This document shows, piece after piece, positions 51,706-59,495 of a stretch of DNA of 64,000 nucleotides. Both the position numbers and the translations under genes were made by a program. The notes under the pieces are model-generated. The model had not been told where the DNA came from and searched no databases. It was given only the letters and a program-made list of their open reading frames with translations. How positions within the stretch are numbered: the first letter of the stretch is position 1; every line of letters begins with the position of its first letter. The stretch covers positions 1 to 64,000 of the forward strand of contig JAJDEH010000432.1 of the NCBI GenBank assembly GCA_029259935.1. Reading direction: 5' to 3'. The stretch comes from Planctomycetota bacterium. GTDB lineage: Bacteria; Planctomycetota; Planctomycetia; Pirellulales; Pirellulaceae.

Positions 51706-53493
51706 TTACTTGGTACCAAACGGATCGTCGTCCGCTGCTTTCGTGCCGCCGCCGAAGGGATCGTCCGCCTTGCCTCCGAACGGATCGGCGTCTTTCGCCG
51801 CACCTCCGCCACCGAAGGGATCCGCTGCGCCAGCACCGAAGGGGTCATCCTTTGCCGCCGCCTTGCGGGCTGCCGCCGCTTTCTTCTTTTCGTCGCTACC
51901 GGACTGGTCTTCTTCCAATTCGATGTTGACGTGAAACAGCGGTTTTTCCAGTTGCGCCTCGTGCAGGCACTGCAGTTGTCCCGTTTTGGTTCCCACGAAC
52001 AGACGGTCGGTCTGTAAGTTCATGAATTTGACGTCGAGGCCTTCCATCGGAATGGCGGCGAACCGGCCACCCGTCTCGATATCTAGCACGATCATTTTTC
52101 CGAATCGATCCGTGCAATAAATTCGATTGGCGCTGGCCGCGACAAAACCATGGATATCCGGGGCCCACCATTTTTCTTGGCCGGTTTCCGCCGAGACGCG
52201 AAACATCCCGCCATCGTCGACGATCACGTACACCGAGTCGCCAATCGGTGCCGGAGTGTGCGTGATCGGAATGCCGGTTGAAAATCGCCAGAGGATGTCG
52301 CCCGACAACTCGTGGACGCAGTAGACATATCCATCCACCGAACCAACCAGCAGTTTTTGCGGTGCCATGTAAGCAGGCGGAGCGACGATGGGGTCGTTGG
52401 TCACCAACTTGAACCGCGTACGCTGTTGGTGGGCGCTCGCGACATAAAAATATCCGATGTCCGTGGGCCACACGATGCTGTCCTCGGTGGCAATCGGCCT
52501 TATGGAGGCACGTCCACTAGACATATAGCGTTTGGCGGAAATGAAGCGTCGCTGGTACTTTCGCTGGTTTACCTGTTCGTCTTCTTGCAGTTCCGCGACG
52601 CGTTTTTCGCGCTGGAGATCGTACAAACTGTAGGCTTCCAGACCGCGCCGAAGCTGAGGCACGAAAACGGTCTCTTCGTTGATGGCCGGACCCGCGCCGG
52701 GGGTACCCTGCAGACGGCGTTTCCAAGCTAGGGCTCCCGTCTCACCGGCCAACAGATAAAGGTACGAACCGTTCACCACCGCGACATAATCGTTATTCGC
52801 GGCGGGTGCAAGACTCTGATGATCGGGCTGTCCCACGGTTACCGACCAGCGAGTGAGTCCCGTTTCGGCGTTGATGGCATGGACGACTCCCTGATTGGTG
52901 GTGATGTACAGGGTCGCCTCCGGGACGACGGTGGGAATCAACATAGGAATCTCGGGTGGCGTGCTGGCCTGGCGGCTTACCAACGGCGCGACCACTCCAC
53001 CAATGTCGACGATGATCGGATCGGGGCTTGTCTCTTGCCTTTCGTACTCTTTGTCGATATTGGCAAGCACCTGATCAGCGGCCTGGTCGGTCGCCTTGAG
53101 GATGTCCATATCCAGCCCGTCCGGCGGGCGAACGGTCAACTCCGAGATCAGTGCTCGCAGGTGTGCGGTGGCCCGTTTTGCCGCTCCCAACGGCCCGACT
53201 TGTTTCCCAAAGACATCGAATTCCTCTTCCGAGAAATCGAGCGTCTTTCCATAGTGGGCAACCTGCCAAATTGTTTTGATATCGCTTGAGCTTATGTGCT
53301 GCGAAATATGGGCCACTTGGCCTTTGGCTGAATCGAGATCGACTTGCGTGCCCCACACCCGCGTTAAGCCGAAGCTTTCAGCGCCACCGCGATTCGATGG
53401 GCCGTAACCGGCTTGCTGACCCCAGACCGATGGCGAAAGAACCAACGAGAGGACCAGGATGGAACAAGCGAAGAGGGAACGGATTCGGTTCAT
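51706..53493 (-). CDS. Exported PQQ-like propeller protein with DPFG-repeat tail
   Basis: A 595-residue protein. Signal peptide 1-25 (LFACSILVLSLVLSPSVWG). The central part has PQQ-type blade units (AETGLTRWSVTVGQ, GETGALAWKRRLQG, LSGDILWRFSTGIP, ETGQEKWWAPDIH), with VYVIVDDGGMFRVSAETGQ typical of the family. The last 50 residues are low complexity with five DPFG motifs (DPFGAGAADPFGGGG and so on) separated by Ala/Lys/Asp-rich linkers, following a Lys/Ala helix. The DPF-type tail looks like a peptide-docking or anchoring signal. No quinone-site residues are evident. It is transcribed leftward ahead of the beta-helix gene, 229 bp apart. Confidence 0.88.
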   Translation of the reverse strand: MNRIRSLFACSILVLSLVLSPSVWGQQAGYGPSNRGGAESFGLTRVWGTQVDLDSAKGQVAHISQHISSSDIKTIWQVAHYGKTLDFSEEEFDVFGKQVGPLGAAKRATAHLRALISELTVRPPDGLDMDILKATDQAADQVLANIDKEYERQETSPDPIIVDIGGVVAPLVSRQASTPPEIPMLIPTVVPEATLYITTNQGVVHAINAETGLTRWSVTVGQPDHQSLAPAANNDYVAVVNGSYLYLLAGETGALAWKRRLQGTPGAGPAINEETVFVPQLRRGLEAYSLYDLQREKRVAELQEDEQVNQRKYQRRFISAKRYMSSGRASIRPIATEDSIVWPTDIGYFYVASAHQQRTRFKLVTNDPIVAPPAYMAPQKLLVGSVDGYVYCVHELSGDILWRFSTGIPITHTPAPIGDSVYVIVDDGGMFRVSAETGQEKWWAPDIHGFVAASANRIYCTDRFGKMIVLDIETGGRFAAIPMEGLDVKFMNLQTDRLFVGTKTGQLQCLHEAQLEKPLFHVNIELEEDQSGSDEKKKAAAARKAAAKDDPFGAGAADPFGGGGAAKDADPFGGKADDPFGGGTKAADDDPFGTK

Positions 53494-53857
53494 TTTCGAG
53501 TCTTCCGCTTCGAAGGTTGATTAACGGCGCGCCGGCCTGTCGCCACGAATAGGCGAGGACAAACTCAAATTTTTCACCAACGCTCTTTCTATGCTAACCA
53601 AAAACGCGTGCAAAAGCACCAACATTTTGCGGCAATTTGCACGGAAATCGTGGATTCTCAAGGAGTTGCGCGGAACACAATGCCCGCCGGCGGGCCCAAG
53701 GACGGCTAGACCGCGAGGAGCCTGAAACCTTAACATGATCAGCGGGCTCGGGATATGGAAATCAACATGGAGAGTCCCCCGAATGGGTCCCGGATAGCCC
53801 GCTCCCATTGGTCGCTCAGTTTGACGCGGATACAACATCGAATACGTGACTAACGTC

Positions 53858-53909
53858 GGGTACGGAATATTGGGTACGGAATTTTCGGGAACGGAATTTT
53901 TGGGTACGA
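53858..53909 (+). repeat. Short tandem repeat upstream of the giant orphan gene
   Basis: Four units of GGGTACGGAAT(T) type (GGGTACGGAATATT, GGGTACGGAATTTTC, GGGAACGGAATTTTT, GGGTACGAG) with a 14-16 bp period, ending 13 bases before the ATG at 53923 and overlapping the likely ribosome binding site GAGGAG. The rest of 53494-53857 shows no gene. Confidence 0.75.
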
Positions 53910-53922
53910 GGAGTTGAGGTTT

Positions 53923-56900
53923 ATGGCCGGACGAGAACTTGGCCCCGAGGGCGAAAAAGCTCTCGAGCAGGTACTCGGATACCTTAATTTCTCATCGGGT
54001 GCCTCCGATCCATTGTTTCTCGGCAATCTGAATCGGTTGCTGGAACTGGTCGATAGTGGCACATCGGGCGAGAAACCGTGGCAAATATTGGCGGAACTGC
54101 TGCGAGATCGGCTTGCCAGCTTACAAGCTCAATCTTCCGCTTTCAGTGACATTGAGCAGGCATCGGCCGTGCTTTCGCTGGTCTTTTCGCGAGTGCTGCC
54201 GGATTATCGCCAGTTTCATCGCGACTTGTTATTCCACCAAACGGAAAAGTCGTTATTTGGCCCCTTCTTCCTGGGCCGAGTTTGCGAAGCGGTCTTGGCC
54301 CAGGGGGGACCGTGGGAGGAAGCCGATCGCATTTCCCAAACCGCCATTCGGTCGTTGAATGATTACATCGGCCATCGGCCTGTCGCGGTGCTGGAAAACC
54401 GCCGCATCGAACCGTACGAACACGAGTGGGTGCGACCGATTCCGCTGCACATTCGCGACGCCGGCGTTTCATTCGGATCGCACCACGACGTCGTCCAACA
54501 AGCGCTTCGTCTGCTGGAGGAGACCGACGAGCATCTGTTGAGGGCGGCCCATTTCGATCCTGCCAACTTGGACGAATTGGCCATTGACCCGCGCGCCTAT
54601 GACTTCGACCATCCGGTCAACAAGCGACCCAATTACCACTTCGGACAATGGGACCCGCACCACATCGACAATCGGGGCAACTACCGGCGGTTCGTGGTGC
54701 AAGAAGTGACCTTGCAGGCGTTGATGGACCGCGTCGAACATCCGCCGAAGAAAATTCCTTCCGAGGAAATCGCCTTCGAGGCCGCGGCCGTTCTGGCCGG
54801 CACGGTCTTGATGGCTTCGGGCATTAGCGGCAGCGGTCCCGATACGCACGACTCGTCGGTTACCTTGACTTCGCTGTTGCCCGAAATAGCCGGCTATCGC
54901 GACGCTTTTTACAACCACCTGTTTTCGCGCATGACGGGGCCCCACGCCGAGCGCCTGGTGAAAGAAGCCCAGGATCGGCGGCAACCGTTCGGCGGAGCCC
55001 GGCAACACCTGAACTCGCAATTGGCAAGGTGGCGGGCGTCGCAACTGGAACACGTTCATTTGGCAATGATCTTTGCTCGCATGGGCTATCCCGAGGCCGC
55101 CATGAACCATTCCGATGTGGTTCCCGCCGCATCGGCCCGCATGCGGTGCAGCATGGACTGTTGCGTCACGGCCGGCCTGTGGGCGATCGAGCAAGGTAAC
55201 CTGACCGGCGCGGCCCACGAGATTTCAGAATTCAAGGGGCTGTTGCAACGCGCTATCGAGTGCGGCGCGATGATCGACCCGTGGAATATTTTGGGATTCG
55301 ATTCCAATTTCAGCTTGTTTCCCGCTCTGGAAAACAGCATTCACGACCACCGGGCCGACGATCTGGCCGATCTGATGGAGCAAGTGTTCGACTTGTATAG
55401 CCGGTTGTGGAGCGAATCGGCGGCGGTCGACGATCGAGACTTGTGCGAAAAGATCAGCACCGAGATTCGCGAGTCGACCGAGTGGTGGCGCGGGTTCGCG
55501 GTTCATGAAGTCAGCAGCGTGGGGGCTTCCGATCCGCAGGACGTCTATCAAGCGGCTCAACATGTGTCGGCCGCGCTCAACTTGTGGCACAAAGGCGGAG
55601 CGGCCGCGGGCGACGTGGCGTTTTGGGCGCCTCACGTGGAGATGTTCGATTCGGGCCGGGCCTACGGTTTGGTGGTTGAAGCGCTGCTCGAACGTCGCGA
55701 CTTCGTGGCTTCCATGTCGCTGTTGGTCCATTGGCTGGGACAGGCGGACGAAGTCGGTTTGGATCAAGGCGAATTGTCGTTCTATCCGCTTGTTGAAAGG
55801 TGGCTTGTGCAGTTGCAACAAGCGTGCCTGGACGAGAATGTGGAAGAGGTCACGTCGGCGGAGGCCTGGAAGTGGATTAAGAAATTCTTCGATTGCCTGG
55901 AAGCCAATGCCGACGAGTATTGGCGACCGCCCAACTTCGAGATGGGGCAGTCGAAGTCAACCGCCAAGGATTTGTTCGCGGGGCCCGACGACGAGGACAG
56001 CGATGACGAAGAGGAAGAAGACGACCTCTATGGTGCCGCTTATGAAGATGTTGTCTACCGCGACAGCACCGACGACGGCGTCGAGGGTGAAATCTATGAC
56101 ACCAGCTCGTTTTCTCACGATGAACTGGAATTGGAATCCAAACGGATCATGGATCGGCTTTCGTTCCTGACGACCATTGCCCGGCTGTGGTCGATCGTCG
56201 CCACGGGCCCGTTCGTCATGACCTCGGACGAGACGGACGACGACGACGGCGACGCGCCGGAGTGGACGCCCGCGTTTCGACATTGGATCAGCCAGGCGGC
56301 GGAAAACCATCGCGGATTGCTGCAGTTGATGGACAAGGTCGAGGCGCATCAAATGCCCAAACCGTCGGGCGACCACGACTCGTTGGTCGAATACGACAAT
56401 CGGCGGCTCATCAAGGAAACTTTGGTCGACCGCATCGTGACCACCAGCGTCGAAACCTCGGCGGCCATACGCCATTTGCTGGCGGCGGCGTTCGCGTATC
56501 CCGTGACGGCCGGCGCGGATTTTGGCGTGCCGGAATATGATGAAGATCAACTCCAAGCGGTGTCCGTCTTTGCTTGCATGTTGCGGCGTGATACGGCGGG
56601 AGTGCGGTTGCACTGGCCCGATTTGCTCGAGGCCTTATCGAACCAGCCGTTGCTTTACGTGCCGCTGCAAAAGGGCGGAGATCCTCGCAAGATCGTCGCC
56701 GCGCGAGTGCGCCAGCAGTCCATCTTGGACTTGCTGTTGTGGCTGCCCAAAATGGGAATGCTGACCGAAACCAGGCAGCTATTGGAAGCGGCCCGCGAAA
56801 TGGAACGTGACCATCCTGTCGGTTTGGGGGCCGTCACCGAATACGACGAGTTGTTCAAGGTGGGATACAAGTCGCTTGTCGGTTGCCTGGTAACCGCAGC

Positions 56901-57945
56901 CCAGTCGTGGGACCCGCCCGTTGCGGAACATCCCTCGGATGATGACGAAGACGAAGACCCGCGCACGTCGCAACTGGTGGAATGCCTCGAACAGGTAACG
57001 GAATCGCTGCTGGTAAGCTGGCTGGCGCACAGCCGTACTCTGCGGCTCTCGGTCTTGGAGAAAGTCAGCAAGAAGCCGGAATGGCAGAAGCTGGTCAACT
57101 TCATCGAAAGCTATGGCGAGGATCTGTTCACACAGAAGTTTTTCAATTTGGGAAACCTGCGCGCGATCTTGCATGAAGGCGTCGAAGTGTGGCTCGAGCA
57201 ACTCGAGGAAGAATCGGCGGACGACGCCTTTTCAAGTTTGCTGGAGGATCTGGACGAGAGTTTGCCGCGCGACCACGCCGTCGAACAACTGTCGCTGGTG
57301 TTGGAAGCGATTGTGGAAAACTATGGGGAATATCGCGACTACAACAGCACCACCACTCAGTCGGATCGTGGGCAACTGCTCTATACGTTGCTCGATTTCC
57401 TGCGTCTGCGAACTGACTACGACCGGGTCTCTTGGAACTTGAAGCCGGTCGTGTGGGCTCATGAGATCTTGGTGCGGCGCGGCCAGAACAACGCCGCTCA
57501 AATGTGGTGCAATTCGCTGTCGAAGAGGATTCGCGACGAAGCGCGCAAATATCTCGCTCGTCTAACGAAGCTGCAAAAAAAATATGCCATGAACATGCCG
57601 ACGGTTGCCGACCGCATTGGCGAACGGTTCATTCGGCCCATGCAGATCGACCGGATTCGCGCGCTGATCCAACCGGCCGTGGCCGGCGCGCATCAAAAGC
57701 CGGCTCCCGATGCTTTTGGGCTTTTGGAAATTGAAACCGACGCCTTGACTCGGGAACCGACCGGCGTCGGGCTGGATGTGCCGGCTTGGCTGATCGCCCT
57801 GGAAGACGAAGTGGAAACCGTCCGCCGGCCCGACTACGTTTCCAGCGACCCCATTCAACTGGCGGCTATTCCCCAACGGGAAATCTCGCTCGAAGAAGCA
57901 CGCCGCCAAATCGATCAGTGGAGCCAAAAGACCGGCACGATTTAG
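53923..57945 (+). CDS. Very large acidic cytoplasmic protein of unknown function
   Basis: A 1340-residue protein with no signal peptide or membrane helix and no domain that I recognise. Predicted mostly helical with many Leu/Trp/Glu-rich helices, perhaps TPR- or HEAT-like in parts (SMSLLVHWLGQADEVGLDQG, AAFEAAAVLA-type helices). Three acidic islands stand out: DEDSDDEEEEDD near residue 690, TDDDDGD near 771, and SDDDEDED near 1005. Conserved-looking aromatic and His-rich stretches occur at about 225-255 (NYHFGQWDPHHIDNRGNYRR). The start ATG has GAGGAG nine bases upstream; the longer TTG start at 53914 overlaps it. First gene of a three-gene run with the zinc-ribbon and Fe-S glycosylase-like genes. 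Confidence 0.85.
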   Translation: MAGRELGPEGEKALEQVLGYLNFSSGASDPLFLGNLNRLLELVDSGTSGEKPWQILAELLRDRLASLQAQSSAFSDIEQASAVLSLVFSRVLPDYRQFHRDLLFHQTEKSLFGPFFLGRVCEAVLAQGGPWEEADRISQTAIRSLNDYIGHRPVAVLENRRIEPYEHEWVRPIPLHIRDAGVSFGSHHDVVQQALRLLEETDEHLLRAAHFDPANLDELAIDPRAYDFDHPVNKRPNYHFGQWDPHHIDNRGNYRRFVVQEVTLQALMDRVEHPPKKIPSEEIAFEAAAVLAGTVLMASGISGSGPDTHDSSVTLTSLLPEIAGYRDAFYNHLFSRMTGPHAERLVKEAQDRRQPFGGARQHLNSQLARWRASQLEHVHLAMIFARMGYPEAAMNHSDVVPAASARMRCSMDCCVTAGLWAIEQGNLTGAAHEISEFKGLLQRAIECGAMIDPWNILGFDSNFSLFPALENSIHDHRADDLADLMEQVFDLYSRLWSESAAVDDRDLCEKISTEIRESTEWWRGFAVHEVSSVGASDPQDVYQAAQHVSAALNLWHKGGAAAGDVAFWAPHVEMFDSGRAYGLVVEALLERRDFVASMSLLVHWLGQADEVGLDQGELSFYPLVERWLVQLQQACLDENVEEVTSAEAWKWIKKFFDCLEANADEYWRPPNFEMGQSKSTAKDLFAGPDDEDSDDEEEEDDLYGAAYEDVVYRDSTDDGVEGEIYDTSSFSHDELELESKRIMDRLSFLTTIARLWSIVATGPFVMTSDETDDDDGDAPEWTPAFRHWISQAAENHRGLLQLMDKVEAHQMPKPSGDHDSLVEYDNRRLIKETLVDRIVTTSVETSAAIRHLLAAAFAYPVTAGADFGVPEYDEDQLQAVSVFACMLRRDTAGVRLHWPDLLEALSNQPLLYVPLQKGGDPRKIVAARVRQQSILDLLLWLPKMGMLTETRQLLEAAREMERDHPVGLGAVTEYDELFKVGYKSLVGCLVTAAQSWDPPVAEHPSDDDEDEDPRTSQLVECLEQVTESLLVSWLAHSRTLRLSVLEKVSKKPEWQKLVNFIESYGEDLFTQKFFNLGNLRAILHEGVEVWLEQLEEESADDAFSSLLEDLDESLPRDHAVEQLSLVLEAIVENYGEYRDYNSTTTQSDRGQLLYTLLDFLRLRTDYDRVSWNLKPVVWAHEILVRRGQNNAAQMWCNSLSKRIRDEARKYLARLTKLQKKYAMNMPTVADRIGERFIRPMQIDRIRALIQPAVAGAHQKPAPDAFGLLEIETDALTREPTGVGLDVPAWLIALEDEVETVRRPDYVSSDPIQLAAIPQREISLEEARRQIDQWSQKTGTI

Positions 57946-58007
57946 CAAAACTGTGCCGGCTTCTAAAATGAGTTGACGCTTCGGTCGTGGCAATACGCAA
58001 GGCTGAG

Positions 58008-58859
58008 ATGGAAGAAACTCCCGAATTCCTTCGCTGGGCGATCGAGCGGCCTTGCCCGTTGCGGGATCACGATGACTGGCAAGACCCTGAACGCACGGAA
58101 CGCCAACTGCGCGCCCTGCGAGAATACGGTAGTGCCGTCCTCGACAATCGAATCTTTGAAGGCGTTTGTGTTCATGCCGACGCTCAAGCGACGACACCGG
58201 AAACGCCACGGGGATTTCTGGCCGACGAGATTCTGTGGTCTTACGGCGGCGAAGTTCAGATCACGTCCGCGTGCGGCCCCTGTCGGGCGAATGTTCTCAG
58301 CCAATCGCGGCCGGGTGCCTTGGCCGGCTGTTACGGCTGGTTCGTCGCGCCGGACATGGATCTACCGCGGGCGATCGAGCGCGCCGTTGCCGACCTCGAG
58401 CTGGAATCATCAATTCGCGAGCAGTTTCTTCCAACGCAGCCGACATGGTATGGCCTCTGGATGGATTCTCCGCTCCGGCCCGGTCAAGTGGCCCTGCTGT
58501 CGCGATTGATTCGCGGCGTTGCCGATGAACTGACTGAGACAAATCAAGATTTGGATCTACTAATTCAGGCGCTGGAAACGGCCATGCGTTTCGAGTTCCC
58601 TTTACATGTCACGTTGAGTCCGCGCGGAATCGCGGACGCAACAAGCTGGACGGTCGCTTCGCACTGTCCACGATGCAAGGCGGAGATGCCGGCCAATGTG
58701 CGTGCTTGCCGAGTCTGCGGGAAAACGGGCCATGCCGCGCCGCCGAGGCGCCGCAACGTAAGAGGACAACGTCCGTACCGGGCACTGGCCGACTTCCTCG
58801 GAGCCGATTTCGTCGAACCGTTTTTTCAGCGTTACGCTCAGCGGGAGCACTTTTCATAA
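58008..58859 (+). CDS. Zinc-ribbon protein of unknown function
   Basis: A 283-residue cytosolic protein. The C-terminal part has a CxxC...CxxC zinc ribbon (C220-PR-C223 ... C234-RV-C237); another CxxC lies at C89-GP-C92, with C108 nearby. The N-terminal 200 residues include a PTWYGLWMDSPLRPGQVALL segment and several helices but match no family known to me. Tail RRRNVRGQRPYRALADFLGA is basic. The GTG at 57987 would add seven residues; ATG 58008 is preferred because an AAGGCTGAG purine-rich stretch precedes it. It follows the giant orphan by 62 bp and precedes the Fe-S glycosylase-like gene by 33 bp, so cotranscription is likely. Confidence 0.75.
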   Translation: MEETPEFLRWAIERPCPLRDHDDWQDPERTERQLRALREYGSAVLDNRIFEGVCVHADAQATTPETPRGFLADEILWSYGGEVQITSACGPCRANVLSQSRPGALAGCYGWFVAPDMDLPRAIERAVADLELESSIREQFLPTQPTWYGLWMDSPLRPGQVALLSRLIRGVADELTETNQDLDLLIQALETAMRFEFPLHVTLSPRGIADATSWTVASHCPRCKAEMPANVRACRVCGKTGHAAPPRRRNVRGQRPYRALADFLGADFVEPFFQRYAQREHFS

Positions 58860-58894
58860 ATTGGAGCGGCGAATCATAAATTGGAGCGGCGAAT
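58855..58894. repeat. Perfect 20-bp tandem duplication at a gene junction
   Basis: Copies 58855-58874 and 58875-58894 are identical. The first contains the TAA stop of the zinc-ribbon gene; the second supplies GGAG (58883-58886) and the AT of the next gene's ATG (58893). Confidence 0.95.
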
Positions 58895-59474
58895 GAGCGG
58901 ACTTCCCGTATTGCTGACCGAAATTCGACAGTGCCGAGAATGCGAGGCCAGCCTGCCGCACGGCCCAAGACCCATCCTGCAGGCCGCGACCGGGGCGCGG
59001 ATTCTGATCATAGGACAGGCACCGGGACGGCGAGTTCATGAAAGCGGCGTTCCTTGGGACGACGCAAGCGGCGAGCGGCTGCGGGAGTGGATGGGAATCG
59101 AACGCGACGACTTCTACGACGGCCGCCTCGTGGCCCTCGTTCCCATGGGATTCTGTTATCCCGGAACGGGCACTTCGGGTGATTTGCCCCCACGTGAAGA
59201 GTGCGCTCCCCTCTGGCATGACCGATTACTGGCCCATCTCGCGAGTGTGCGGCTTACTCTGTTGATCGGACAATACGCCCAGAAACATCGGCTGCCTAGT
59301 AAGAATCGCCAATCGCTTACTGAAACGGTCAAGGACTGGCAGGCTCATGCACCTGGAACTTTCCCGCTGCCACACCCCAGTCCAAGAAATAACCGTTGGT
59401 TGAAACGCAATCCGTGGTTTGTGGAGCAATTGCTGCCGGAGCTGCGCGGACAAGTATCCGCCGTGCTCGCCTAG
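58893..59474 (+). CDS. Uracil-DNA glycosylase superfamily protein with 4Fe-4S-type cysteines
   Basis: A 193-residue UDG-superfamily protein. Four cysteines are spaced C14-x2-C17-x70-C88-x15-C104, the spacing described for Fe-S (family 4/5-type) glycosylases. Motif A is varied: LIIGQAPGRRVHESGVPW, with Gln where family 4 has Glu in GEAPG. The distal motif is HPSPRNNRW, more like the HPSPL of family 1 than the usual HPSA. Length fits a single domain. The likely activity is removal of uracil or another deaminated base, or an RNA-linked role, but the altered motifs leave catalysis open. ATG 58893 is set by GGAG in the duplicated 20-bp unit; the open frame from 58881 is not supported. Confidence 0.9.
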   Translation: MSGLPVLLTEIRQCRECEASLPHGPRPILQAATGARILIIGQAPGRRVHESGVPWDDASGERLREWMGIERDDFYDGRLVALVPMGFCYPGTGTSGDLPPREECAPLWHDRLLAHLASVRLTLLIGQYAQKHRLPSKNRQSLTETVKDWQAHAPGTFPLPHPSPRNNRWLKRNPWFVEQLLPELRGQVSAVLA

Positions 59475-59495
59475 AGAGCCGACTTTGCGTCGCCG

